Shown here piece by piece: positions 1 to 10,160 of a stretch of DNA of 64,000 bases. The stretch covers positions 1,751,546 through 1,815,545 of the forward strand of contig RDEW01000003.1 in assembly GCA_011109175.1 (NCBI GenBank). The letters are read 5' to 3'. Below the pieces are notes generated by a model. That model had not been told where the DNA came from. It saw only the letters and a list, made by a program, of their open reading frames with translations, and ran no database searches. This stretch comes from Dicyema japonicum. Its lineage: Eukaryota > Dicyemida > Rhombozoa > Dicyemidae. Within the stretch, counting starts at the first letter, position 1, and each line of letters starts with the position of its first letter. A program made the position numbers and the translations under genes.

Positions 1-1121
1 CTTTTATGCTCTGACAGATCCTTTTATTCAGTTGTCTGAGGGCTGTCAAAGACTTCATGTCCAACAGATGGCATCTCTTCAGCCGGTCTCTTTGTTTTAT
101 AAGACTTATTGTATAAGAGCTGAGGGTAGGAATAAACTTCTTGTATGACGATATAGGAATAAAAATATGGTCAGCTTTCTGAATGGCAGCGCTGATAATT
201 TCTGCGGCCTCATCAATAGAGCGTATTGGGGAGGATAATCTCCGAGCCAAGAATTTATCCACAAGGTTACTGAAACCAGACAAGTCAACCTTCGTATAAT
301 CCTTGAATCTTTTTGATTCCGCCGGTCGTCTCCTGTATCGTCGAAGACCTCTCAGTTTTAGAAGGATTGGATTGTGGTCACTGGAGAAGCCGTAAAAGAC
401 GTTCCAGGAAATGAGTCCAGCCAGAAAAGGTGAGCATAGTGTTAAGTCGGGGGATGTGCAGCTATCAGTCATCCTTAATGGGGTCCTCGTATGTGAGTTA
501 GGGTTGTTCAGTATAATCAGGTCAGGAAGATAATTTGCAATGAGTTCTCCTCGGTTATCGGAGGATTGGGAAGTGAGCCAAACTGGATGTCGTGCATTAA
601 GATCCCCACATAACAGTAGGTTTTTTAATGTTGAAAAATCAGGGGTGTAAGATGACGGACACGATCCTTGTGGAGGAATATATAAATTAGCCAAATGGAT
701 CCAAAAGGACGGGAATAACTCGATTTTGACAGTAATCTGTTCCAAAGTCTTGTCGGAGCCAAGAAGCTCTGAGGTTTGTTGAGTTGTATCCATAAAAGGA
801 ATATCGTTCTTTATAATAGTAAGTAGTCCTTCTCCGCGTCCTCCCTGACGATCTTTACGGATCACTGTGTATCCGGGAAAACTTCCTGATCCCATTCGTA
901 TTCAGTTGTATAATTGTAAAACCTCTTCATGGACCAGGATTGGTTTCGACGTCCCCACATTGAAGAATCAAAAGTCTGGATAAATGGGGACACCAGACAG
1001 GGTCGAAGACACAGAAGATGAGAGGACCACCGGACGGTGGTGAGAAGCTGTTGGCTCTTTTCGTTTCATTTTGGAATGGGTGACACCGTTTCTGGTGAGC
1101 CACATGACACCAAGCTAACAT
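1..1121 (-). mobile_element. LINE-A copy, 5' part, cut by window edge
   Basis: Near-identical, in inverse orientation, to the 5' part of the LINE at 25664-26800. Reading leftwards it holds an HDV-like ribozyme (1052-1111), a short leader ORF ending in a 2A-like motif CGDVETNPGP (about 928-957), the apurinic-type endonuclease domain and the start of the endonuclease/RT linker. The endonuclease frame is interrupted. The element abuts LINE-B at about 1121, so it probably inserted into LINE-B. Its RT half would lie left of the window. Its high similarity to the 25.6 kb copy implies recent activity. Confidence 0.9.
1052..1111 (-). ncRNA. HDV-like ribozyme of LINE-A (copy 1)
   Basis: On the minus strand: P1 GGTGTC/GTCACC (one mismatch), J1/2 ATG, P2 TGGCTC/GAGCCA (perfect), P3 ACC/GGT with loop AGAAAC, a P4 hairpin TTCCA/TGAAA (one mismatch), and J4/2 beginning C-G-A-A. 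This is the order and spacing of HDV-like ribozymes. It matches the copy at 25674-25733 except for a base in P4. Activity is inferred, not shown. Confidence 0.65.
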
Positions 1122-1971
1122 TATTTAGAAGCCTCTGAATTAACCGTCGTTGTACAGTCTTGATAGTGTAGCCCGTGCCTGAGGTCCAAGGTGTTTGAAG
1201 TGAATAATGCAAATACCGTCGGGACAAAAAGCACGAGTGGGATGTAGCAATTTAATAGCTTTGTCAACATCATGGGGGGTGAAGAAGGTGGAATACGGTT
1301 CTTGTTACGGTCGGCGCCGTTCAACAAGTGAGAACGAGAAAAATCTATATGGCTGATAGTACTTTATAATTTTGTTTGCAAGTTTGCGTGCGGGTTCCGA
1401 AGCGTTGCGGGTGACGGCCTCAGTTCCGCGGTTCTCCATTGATAAGGTTATCGATCCTTCTTAGCGTTTTCCAAAATGTGGCACAAGAGTTTTTGTGACA
1501 TAGTCGTCCAACTAGGCGGCTCCGTTTGAGTTTGTTGTTAGTTCGGATAAGCTCAGATAATTTGGTATTCAGTGAACGTATGGAGTAGAATGAGTTATGT
1601 GTTCTTTTCCTCTTCAGCGCATCTCGTTTCTTGATTACACAATTTGAGATGATAATCTTGGATTGAACTTCTTGTAAGAGGCGACAGGTATAAATAGTTT
1701 ATCAGCTTTCAAAATGATAGCAGACAGAATTTTGGCCGTCTTCTCTACTGTACAATTAACCATAGTAAGGTCAAGGAGACTATTGTCCACATACGTCCTG
1801 AAACCTTGTCAGTCAGTTTTCAAGTAATTTTTGAACTTTGTAGAACATCACTGTGAACAAATAGAATACATCCAGCCATAGAAGGAGAGCATAGGGACAG
1901 GTCAGAGGATGTTGGACCGTCCCTTCTGAGGGACGGGGTCCTTGTGTGAGCGTCCGGGTCATTGAGGATAG

Positions 1972-2619
1972 TCAGATCGTTAAGTAAGGAAAGGGTATAC
2001 TAGCCGCAACTGTCGGGTGATTGTGTCCGGAGCCAGAGTGGATGTTGGCATTTAGGTCTCCGCACAGTAGCAGATCCTTTAGTCCACACAGTCTCAATAG
2101 GTTGGGGATGTAGGAAGTAGTACATGACCCCTGAGGCGGGATATAGACATTACATAGTGTAAAACATCTCGTTGAAGAAAAGGGAACTTCAATAGAAATC
2201 TGTTCCGGAATAAGATCTCCTTCGCAGAAAAAAAATACAGAAGAGGTGACATCCGTGAATTTAAGTCCATCCTTAACGATAGTCAATAGACCTCCTCCGA
2301 GACTTCTTGTTCGGTCCTTGAGAAGTACACAATATCCAGGAAAACAAGGTGTTGGGAACTTTATAGAGAGCTTCGATTCTTGGATGAGGGCAATGTCCAC
2401 TCTCAAATGGGATAAGAGGGATCGTAGTTCCAGCACTTTATTGCGGATTCCATTTACATTTAATTGTAGAATAGTCAGTGTGCAGTTGGGTCCCGGATTA
2501 GGTTCTACATCATAGACAGAAGTAGTAAAGAGAAAACGGGGGAGTTGGTAAACCACCCTTCTGAAGATCGCAGTAAGGTAGGGAAAGTCGAACGGTTTTC
2601 TTATATGCAGAACTTGCAC
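1972..2619 (-). CDS. LINE-B ORF: 2A-like leader plus endonuclease
   Basis: A 215-residue frame. Residues 1-44 are a leader ending in YDVEPNPGP, which fits the 2A consensus D-V/I-E-x-N-P-G-P; ribosome skipping would fall between G43 and P44. The endonuclease starts immediately after, with LQLNVNGIRNK, then IQESKL (catalytic Glu), a GGGLL loop, YIPPQGSC and CGDLNAN (catalytic Asp-x-Asn). The domain loses its C-terminus, since SDH is not in frame. The start is the first Met of the frame; because of the possible 5' ribozyme the true initiation codon is uncertain. It encodes the nicking enzyme for target-primed reverse transcription. Confidence 0.85.
   Translation of the reverse strand: MQVLHIRKPFDFPYLTAIFRRVVYQLPRFLFTTSVYDVEPNPGPNCTLTILQLNVNGIRNKVLELRSLLSHLRVDIALIQESKLSIKFPTPCFPGYCVLLKDRTRSLGGGLLTIVKDGLKFTDVTSSVFFFCEGDLIPEQISIEVPFSSTRCFTLCNVYIPPQGSCTTSYIPNLLRLCGLKDLLLCGDLNANIHSGSGHNHPTVAASIPFPYLTI
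2488..2511 (-). other. 2A-like skipping motif of LINE-B
   Basis: Encodes DVEPNPGP right in front of the endonuclease. All invariant 2A positions (D, E, N, P, G, P) are present. The LINE-A version at 25826-25855 reads GDVETNPGP. Confidence 0.8.
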
Positions 2620-2679
2620 TGAGCACCACTACAACAACAGGTGAACCGCATGACGGCATGTTACTTAAATTATCTCATT

Positions 2680-3170
2680 TGTTTAAATGAAAATATTCAA
2701 TTACTAAATTAAAAATGTCCTGGCCACACGTTTTCTCTGTAAACGGTTTGCAGAAAAGATATTGTTCAATTATGTTCCCAATGTATTCAATTCGAATAGA
2801 AACTAATAACTGAGCAATTCCCCCAATATCAGTAGATTCATCTATTTGAAGTGAAAAATACTTTTCTTACAGGCAGTCAAAAAATATTATTTTCAATATC
2901 TTCCGACATATTAGCTATTCGTCTAGAAACGGTGTTATCCGTGAATGGAATTTTAGATATTTGCTTCTCAAAACTATCACCGAATAAAGTGCAATCAATT
3001 CGGTCATTTATGCTGTAAGGGATTGATGATAGCATTCGAGACAGGTGCCTGGTTGTCATAATAATTTTTCTTTTGTGTATGGATTTACATAGTGACAGAT
3101 ATGGTATATGCTTGGGAGAGGAACTCATTTCAATTGGAAACCAATTGGAAGGATTTTTGATTTCCAATTA
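2680..3170 (-). pseudogene. hAT transposase fragment (ZBED5/DUF4371-like)
   Basis: The frame at 2877-3167 reads KQISKIPFTDNTVSRRIANM. In the next frame it continues with FSLQIDESTDIGGIAQLLVS and FCKPFTEKTCGQDIF. This is the family pattern of hAT transposases of the ZBED5/EPM2AIP1 type: 'ndTVxrRI..M..DI' followed by 'fSlQlDESTD'. The reading frame is broken near 2870, there is no C-terminal dimerisation domain, and I found no terminal inverted repeats. A dead fragment. Confidence 0.75.
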
Positions 3171-3254
3171 ACATGATCATCCAGTAATTTTTCTGACCGC
3201 GATTTTTTGGATTTTTAGGTGCAAAAAGGCCCAGTGCCAGATTTAAAATTAATT

Positions 3255-3415
3255 TAATGCCGTGTGACTCACCTACGTGGTGGGATCACTAACATGAAGT
3301 GTTGGAAAAGAGTCGCAAACTCCTTATCCCGCAACCATGGACGCGCGGATGGTGTCGGATCCTGCTCCTTTCCTGTGGAGATGGCGATAACAATCCTGAA
3401 CCAGATCTAGTCATA
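3255..3415 (+). mobile_element. LINE 5'-end fragment with relic ribozyme and 2A
   Basis: Shows a decayed LINE 5' end. It has TGACTC/GAGTC (P2-like), ACC..GGT (P3-like) and a good CTAACA/TGTTGG hairpin (P4-like) before AAAA. A frame then reads LLLSCGDGDNNPEPD at 3362-3406, a degraded form of the 2A motif CGDVETNPGP. The endonuclease is missing. Only about 160 bp survive. Confidence 0.55.
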
Positions 3416-3702
3416 TTATAAAATTATATTTAATTATTTAAAATAATAATTAAAACATTCCTATCTAAAAAATAAAAAGTTTAAGAAAACTTAATTAAAT
3501 TGATAATTTGGACGGTATCTTCTGGATACAAGTGATTAAATGTAATTTCCCAAGTTCAACTGAACGATTAAAAGTATAATGATTAATTGTTTTCTGCTTT
3601 CCATTAATTGAATATTGTTCATCTTATAGATTCTTATACAATTTAAACTAACCATTTATTATAAATAATAGTCGTTTATTATAAGTAGTTTGTATTGGGG
3701 GA
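3416..3702. other. AT-rich intergenic, upstream of cyclase gene
   Basis: About 290 bp of AT-rich DNA with no ORF or repeat that I recognise. It must contain the promoter and 5'UTR of the guanylyl cyclase, but I can pinpoint no element. Confidence 0.5.
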
Positions 3703-6700
3703 ATGTTGACTATTTTAATAAATTTTTATTTGATAACTAACGCGGACATAAAACTCGTATTTTTACTTCCACTGAATGGATCGAATCCGATTGGAAGAAG
3801 TTATGTTGGGGCAATTAACGCGTCAATTACAGACATAAAAAACCAGTTTCCCTCGAAAAATATAACGTTTCAATATTTTGCTTATAAAATTAGTTATAGA
3901 ATAATTAATACAGAATGTTCCCCCGATTTAGCATTAAGTCATCTTGGGGACATGGTAGTCAATAAAACGTTCATTCCATCCGCTATAATCGGGTCCGGCT
4001 GTGAAGAAGTCTGTTTTCTATTCAGCCACATGTCCACCTGGTGGAATATACCGATAGTGTCCTCCTCCTGCAAAAGTGATGACCTTTACAGAGTACGAGT
4101 TTAGTAATTTCAAGTCAAACCACAAATTCGTAAACTCTGCTGTCTACTTCAACTCATATATCCCCAAATTCATAATTGTGCTAAATAGTTTTAACTGGAA
4201 TAACATTGGAGTTATTTTTATGACCGGGGGGATATGGTCAGAAACCTACGTTACCTTAAAGTACTAGTTATTTGAATATCAAGGATGGCCTTATTTTACA
4301 ATAAAATCAACATTTTGGTCACTTCTTCTATCGACAGTGACATGATAAACAACTCATCGTTGGTTCACCAAATTGTCGCCGATGTAACCAAGAAATCGAG
4401 AGGTTTTCGGTTTTAAATATAACAATAGTAATATTGATCCTCGCCCCAGAAAGTTTTGTCTTTTTTGCGTGCATTTCAGCAAAAAATAACGATAAATTTG
4501 ACGGAGACTTTGCATATCTGACTTTCGATTTCCAGATTGGTGAGTTAACTCGTTAACCGTAGAAAAACTGACTGATATTGAAATGAAAATGTCAAAAACA
4601 CTGAAATCCTCGCCAAACACTCCTCAGGATGTCGTAAAGGGTCTATTGAACATCGGACCTACTGTAGTGAGAAGCAGTTCGTTCAATTCGTTCTATCAGA
4701 ATGTCATGCTGAAGACGAAATCCCAACCTTACAACTATAACGAGTCCATCGTAAATATTTATGTTATTGTAGAATTCATTCGAGTCCCTTAATGTCTACC
4801 AAGTCGTCTACCTCCTGATGATGGCATTCAACAACACCAATTTGAACCAAATTAGCCAAAACTATCTGTTCAACTTCCTCAAAGGAAAAAAATACAGTAA
4901 ATTCCAGATAAATGTAGATATCCTTAATAACCACATATCCTTCGATTCCATGAGCGGAAAGGCCACAAAAGATTTTTTCCTTAAAAATTTCAATGGGTGG
5001 TTGAGGACACTATTTACATGATTGACCAAGTTAGACAAAAATTGGTAAAGAATTCGTCCAATCAGCTGATATTTTCGTCTTCTGGCCATAATCAAATACC
5101 TCTCGACATTCCTACGTGTGGTTTCAGCAACACCGAGTGCAACTTAAAACCAGGTTTAGCACCCAACTGACCCAATTATAGAAATATTGGTTTCGATAAT
5201 ATTTGGAACGGTCTTTTTGCTGATTATATTGGGCGTAAGTATACTTTTACTACTTCGGAGGTATTCTTATTTTTATTCTGAGGGTGACCCGTCTCAAAAA
5301 GAGTAATTTGATCCAGGACTATATTTTACCCTTCGATGAAATAAAATTTACAAACGAGGTAGTCAAAATATTTACTTGTAGAGTATGGGCAAGTCATTTA
5401 TCATGAGTACGACGTCCCTAAAGACAAAAAGTGAAGAAAATGCAACTGAGAAAAAATCTACAAATGTTTCATTAGGAATATTCAAGGCACAGGACCTTAA
5501 ATATTAATTTTAGCAAAGATTAGTGTTCGTCAAGAAAATACGGAAATCTTTTTTAGTGATGACGAAGGAGATCCACGCCGAGTTGAAAACAGTCATTTAC
5601 TAAGTAATTTGTTAGATGAAGCAAATTGTGAATGATAACCTCACTACTTTCATTGGAGCATGCACTGAGTCCCCCAATATTTGTGCTATATGGGAATACT
5701 GCAGTAAAGGAAGTCTCGAAGTTATAGGAGTTAATTTATAATAGGAAATCATTAAAAAGGATAATGTTAACCTCACGACAGATATTATCCTCTCTCTCAT
5801 TACTGATATAACGAATGTATGTCTGATCTTGTTTACTTGAGGGTATGGAATATTTGACAGAAAAATTTGGGTCTCATGGAAATTTAGTGTCAAAAAACTG
5901 TGTCATAAACAGCAGATGGGTGTGTAAAATTACCAATTTCGGGTTGTACTACTTGAGAGCCAACGAATCGATGAAAGAAGACGAAGATTCCGAATCCTAC
6001 TATAAATGTATTACCCTGGGGGTAATTAATAGCACTGTTATGGATAAGTCCTGAACTTTTGAGGAGCGAAAACATACCATTTTACGGTACAAGTAAAGGT
6101 GACGTGTACTCGCTTGGAATAATAATTTCTGAACTTGTCACAAGAAAAGTTCCTTATGCGGGTCATACCTTGCATGCTAAGGGTCAGAGCTTCTTACTAA
6201 ATGGTAGATATCATTGACCACATAAAAATGGGGAGTTACCCCTATGTTCGTCCTAAAATAGAAAAAGGAACGTGCTCAGATTCTCTTAGGGTTTTGATGA
6301 GTGACTGCTGGTCTGAATATGCCGGTCTAAGACCAAGTTGGGAGAGAATTCGTCAAACTGTGATTGCCATAAATGGGGGAAAGTATTTAACCGTTATTCA
6401 AGCTAGGACTTTAAACCTTATGGATAGTATGCTAGAAATGATGGAATCTTACGCAAGCAACCTAGAGGAATCAATCCAAGAGAGGACAAATGAATTGGAG
6501 GAAGAAAAGCGAAAAATAGATTTACTTTTGCAGCAGATGTTACCAAAGTACAATACACACATTCTTTGAATAGATCGGTAGTTGATGCCTTAAAGAAAAA
6601 TGAAGAAATCGCCCCCCAATGCTACGATATGGTTACGATATATTTTTCCGACATTGTTGGATTCACAAACTTGGCCTCTGCCGCGTCTCCCTTCGCAGTG

Positions 6701-7340
6701 GTTGACCTTCTCAATGATTTATACACAACGTTCGATTCGATTATAGATAATCACGATGTTTATAAAGTGAGATTTTTAACATAAAAATAGGTAGAGACGA
6801 TTGGTGACGCCTACATGGTGGCAAGCGGATTACCTGATCTAAATGAAGACCGTCATGCAACAGCGATATGCGACATGGCCCTGGATATCATGGCATCTTT
6901 AGTCACGTTTAAAATAAGGCACTTACCGGAAAAACAATTACAGTTGAGAATCGGAATTCATTCAGGTTGTGGACTATCGTGTCATTTAATAGGCCCTTGT
7001 GTTGCTGGAATTGTAGGATCAAAGATGCCGAGATATTGCCTATTTGGGGATACTGTCAATACAGCTAGCCGATTTGAGTCAACCAGTCACGGTTTAAATA
7101 TAATCTTATTAAGCATTGAGAATACATCTGAGTCCTGAAACTAAAAAAATTCTAGACACATTCGGGGGATATCATACGGAAGAAAGAGGAGAAGTTACAA
7201 TGAAGGTTTTAAGAAATTCATCAATTTAAAAGGGAAAGGGTACATTTAACACATATTGGTTAATTGGAAAAGATAATTATGACAAGAAATTGCCAGATTT
7301 AAGTAGGGCTGCCCCACTACACGAACACGAATTTAAATAA
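3703..7340 (+). CDS. Receptor-type (membrane) guanylyl cyclase
   Basis: Makes cGMP from GTP in response to an extracellular ligand. Joined exons give about 1057 residues, normal for the family. In order: hydrophobic N-terminus; ANF-receptor-like ectodomain (to about 5150); one membrane span [17 protein letters not shown] (about 5185-5238); kinase homology domain with ITNFG in place of DFG and no HRD (a pseudokinase, as usual); coiled-coil linker (6420-6545); cyclase domain with YFSDIVGFT (metal Asp), [11 protein letters not shown] (guanine-specifying Glu) and PRYCLFGD (guanine-contact Cys). Nineteen introns: 4093-4114, 4261-4283, 4403-4428, 4540-4562, 4751-4772, 5154-5181, 5239-5260, 5359-5381, 5487-5513 (GC-AG), 5592-5615, 5721-5744, 5817-5841, 6008-6032, 6183-6207, 6548-6573, 6767-6790, 6966-6992, 7092-7113, 7206-7232. 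One frame break near 4980-5010 has no GT-AG explanation. An upstream exon cannot be excluded. Confidence 0.93.
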
Positions 7341-7453
7341 TTTAATTAACAAATATTACCAATAATTATGATCTAATAAAAAATAAAACTTATATAAATC
7401 GTTTAAAAACATAAAAAACTGTTTATATGATCATTTAAATTTAGCGTAGCGTC

Positions 7454-7639
7454 ATGTGGCTCACCAGATGCAACAATTCTAGAGGCGATCAAAATGCTCC
7501 TAAAGCATTTCCAAAAAGAGCCATTAGCTCTCTTCCACCGGGGGTACATGTCGCCCCGGTCGACGGATTACTGGTCTGGCTACAGCTTCTCGGAATTGCA
7601 ACCTACACAAGTCAAAGGACCGGATCTCCGTTATATAAC
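7454..7639 (+). CDS. LINE-C leader ORF starting in the ribozyme-like fold
   Basis: A 62-residue frame that starts at the ATG in the J1/2 position of the 5' structure (MWLTRCNNS...). It runs into a hydrophobic stretch LLVWLQLLGIA and ends ..SQRTGSPLYN, where families A and B have the 2A motif. No 2A consensus remains. The endonuclease follows in another frame behind a TAA (about 7635), where the other families have CAA (Gln). Both LINE-C copies share this stop. Whether the ORF is expressed is unknown. Confidence 0.4.
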
Positions 7640-7641
7640 TG

Positions 7642-8103
7642 AATGTGAACGGAATAAAAGGAAAAATTATTGAATTTAAAACTATGATTGTTACACTTAA
7701 AGCTGACATCATGCTCATCCAAGAATCGAAGCTATCAGCAAAAGATACTACGCCCTCTTTCCGGATGAACATAATACGTGTCGATCGCACTAAGAAACGT
7801 GGAGGAGGACTACTTACATTAATCAGAAAAGGCATAAAGTATGAGGACCATACACTCGAAGTGAAGAAACTTTTGGGGAGTGATGAAATCACGGAGACAA
7901 TGGGAATATCTGTTGTCACAACAAAAGGAAGACTATATTTTGTAAACATGTATATTCCGCCTCCGGGCTCATGTCCGAAACATTACACTATGCCAGATGT
8001 ATCAGCACTGGAGATTTGGAACGTGATATGCGGCGATTTGAATGCTAAACACCCTCTCTGGCTCTTAAATAAGTCTGCAGATACAATAGAAATTTGCTGT
8101 TGA
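7642..8103 (+). pseudogene. LINE-C endonuclease domain
   Basis: Reads LNVNGIKGKIIEF, IQESKLS, KKRGGGLLTLIRKGIKYED, MYIPPPGSCPKHY and VICGDLNAKHPLWLL, the exonuclease/endonuclease/phosphatase-type nuclease of non-LTR retrotransposons. It is preceded by an in-frame TAA, and the frame ends at a stop just after the Asp-Leu-Asn motif. The SDH motif is lost, so it is unlikely to be functional. Confidence 0.85.
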
Positions 8104-8400
8104 TGCAGTCTGGCAATCTGACAATCATCAATGACCCATCAAAAAAACACAAGAACACCTAAAAGGAACTCTGTGCAGGCAGTGCAACTCTCAACAATAC
8201 ACAGCCACGACGTGTCTTATAAGAAGGGTATACATCACCCTCTCTAATTTTTATTCCCGAAACCATCACAGAGAAGTTGTGTTAAATCCCAGAAAGCGCA
8301 CGAGGAGAAAATGAGAATTCTGATTGAGGCCTTGGAGATCACTTAATTAATTTAGTAATTAAATTAACTATTGGTGTTCTTGGGTTAATAATAATAGTAA

Positions 8401-8739
8401 ATGTTTCATAGATTTTCCGACATTATTGTTTCAGGTTGTTATAATACCATATTTTGCATGAATAATTAAGGCCAGACATCCATTGGATTTGAAAAAAATT
8501 GGTATTATTACTAAATAAAATAATTAGAGTGAGGAAAATGTTATAAAATGCAAAAAATCGTTGGGGTTCCACGTACGGACAGTGACAAACATTTATCCTC
8601 TTTTCTTTCCTAAATAAATTTATTAATAAAAAATAACCCTTCCCCGAAAATTGCATTTATGGCAAAAATTGCCCTAATTATGATTGTTAGTGCTAAGCTT
8701 ACCAAATACGTATGCCTGAGGTTAATAAATAAATAAGTA
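8401..8739. other. AT-rich spacer
   Basis: No gene, RNA or repeat that I can support. Minor ORFs here lack family motifs. Confidence 0.5.
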
Positions 8740-9344
8740 CAGTAAAGTCTCTAGAATTCGTTGATAAAAAAAAATTTGGCTATCCATCCATGATTTTTTT
8801 GAATTAGAATATGTGACAAGCCACCAATTTTTTCCTCTGAAATCAGTGATCCCTCGTTTCGATGCAAATGTTTTGGCTTTCTCTAATTTCATCTTTCAAA
8901 GTGGCTCCTTTAACATCCATTGAATTAACCCATGAAATCTTATAATAATAGATTTCACTAAACTTTAAATATTATTTGCGAGAAATGTCAGATCGTAAGT
9001 TATTCAACATATTTTAAAATCCTCGTTTACTTCTAATATCACCAATAGATCTACGAGAATTAGGTGCATTATATTTTTTGGAAAAAAATTTTCCGAAATT
9101 TTTATCGAAGGTAATTCAATACTCGATTCAATAAACTTTAAAATGGCAATTTTTGTTTGTTTTTTAATTGTGTACAGCTACGTTTCATAAAAACAACAAT
9201 AAACAATGACAACGTTTTAATTAATTATTTACCTATAAAATTATTTAAAATTAAGAGACATGCGGATTCGAGAAATTTTGTTAGAAAAAATGGCGGATTA
9301 GAGAATCTATTAGTTATAATTGGCGGATTCCAGAGACTTTACTG
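8740..9344. mobile_element. pogo/Tigger-like MITE
   Basis: The ends are inverted repeats: left CAGTAAAGTCTCTAGAATTC, right (reverse complement) CAGTAAAGTCTCTGGAATCC, each next to TA, the target duplicated by Tc1/mariner-pogo elements. The right end carries tandem variants of GCGGATT.GAGA (about 9262, 9291, 9333), typical subterminal repeats. The interior of about 600 bp has no transposase. Assigned to pogo/Tigger from the CAGT start and TA duplication. Confidence 0.8.
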
Positions 9345-9383
9345 TACTCTCTTTCCATTTATCTCATGGACTGATTCCAAGAA

Positions 9384-9432
9384 GATCACTTAAATAGTTC
9401 TGGGTTTTTAACAGTGATCTTGGATAAATAAG
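9384..9432 (+). mobile_element. Solo LINE 3' tail
   Basis: GATCACTTAAATAGTTCTGG, then AACAGTGATCTTGGATAAATAA, resembles the 3' signature of LINE-C. An extreme 5' truncation. Confidence 0.45.
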
Positions 9433-9935
9433 TCAAATCGCGGATTTACAAATCTGAACGGCTCAGTACTAACAGTTTCGGACATAATTTGGATGCTTCC
9501 ACTTCCACTGGTGACCATTCCGATTGAAGGTTCCATTTTCACTGTCTTTTGGCCTGACGAACGACACCATTATCAGTGATATGTTATTTTAAAGGTTTAT
9601 TGTCTACAGGGGTTCGCACACAACTAAGAAGAAAAGAAGTTAATAAAATTCCTGATGCCTTGGCTTCCTTCCTACGATTAATTAGCTCAACTATTGTTTC
9701 CTTTTTAAAAATAGCGTGTCTTTTCCCTATATGGAGGTAGGTTTACGTAGTAAAAATATTACTACTCTACGAAAGAGGTATCAAATCGTGTTTTGGATTA
9801 ACTAACAATATATTTAATTACCATTTATTAAGCTCCAATTGTTAATCGGCATAATTTATGCGCGGTAGTTATCGAGGTTCTTAATGAACGACTTCTTATA
9901 AAAGGAAAGATAGAGTCTTATACCAGCAACCACAC
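9433..9935. other. Unassigned stretch
   Basis: No recognisable gene or repeat. Confidence 0.4.
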
Positions 9936-9939
9936 ATAA

Positions 9940-10160
9940 CTGAACAGATCGAAAGACTCTTGGTATTTCCTTTAGTCTTCACCTTTTATGCGGTGGATAG
10001 TACTTTAAATGAAGTCCCAATTATGTTAGAAGATAAGGAGACGATACATATGGAGTCTCATACTAGTACCTTTCTTTCCTCGAATGGAAAAGTTGTAATT
10101 CCATCCTGTCGTTTTCCATCTCCCCAAGGTCAGCGGGTCCTACCATGGAGGGGTTAACAG
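9940..10160 (-). pseudogene. RLE-type LINE fragment (C-terminal nuclease)
   Basis: The minus strand reads GKRQDGITTFPFEERKVLV then D-S-I, colinear with GKRPDGLTVFPFTEGKSLVWDC of the full-length RLE element at 52508-55607. This is the restriction-like endonuclease region (R-P-D ... D-x-T). It is broken by stops. The 65-residue plus-strand ORF here is only its complement. Confidence 0.7.

Larger units (their letters stand above)
1122..2655 (-). mobile_element. LINE-B: 2A leader, endonuclease, start of RT
   Basis: The minus-strand LINE begins at about 2655 with the shared 5' motif (GCCGTCATGCGGTTCACC). It carries the leader and endonuclease ORF at 1972-2619, then a decayed linker (1330-1970). 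Around 1130-1300 is the start of the RT domain, where a Lys-Ala-Phe-x-Pro-Asp-Gly motif is readable. It is cut at about 1121 by LINE-A. The ribozyme fold seen in LINE-A is only partly recognisable here: a P2-like CGGTT/AACCG pairing but no P1. Confidence 0.8.
7444..8400 (+). mobile_element. LINE-C, internally deleted copy
   Basis: Begins with the family 5' end (TTAGCGTAGCGTCATGTGGC) and contains the endonuclease. After about 8160 it passes directly into a decayed C-terminal/3' piece ending in GGAGATCACTTAATTAA, GGTGTTCTTGGGTTAATAAT. The whole RT core is missing. A second copy with the same layout is at 47085-48440. The 5' structure keeps P2 (TGGCTC/GAGCCA), a 7-bp P4 (AAATGCT/AGCATTT) and C-C-A-A J4/2, but P1 is lost. 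Confidence 0.8.

Noticed and set aside
3703-7340. Calling the cyclase a pseudogene because of many stops
   Set aside because: The stops fall inside 22-28 nt GT-AG segments whose removal restores canonical sequence.
7600-7640. 2A motif in LINE-C
   Set aside because: The position is right, but the residues (..TYTSQRTGSP) do not keep D.E.NPGP.
9960-10157. 65-residue plus-strand ORF as a gene
   Set aside because: It is the complement of an RLE LINE nuclease fragment; the same antisense pattern appears at 61001-61228.
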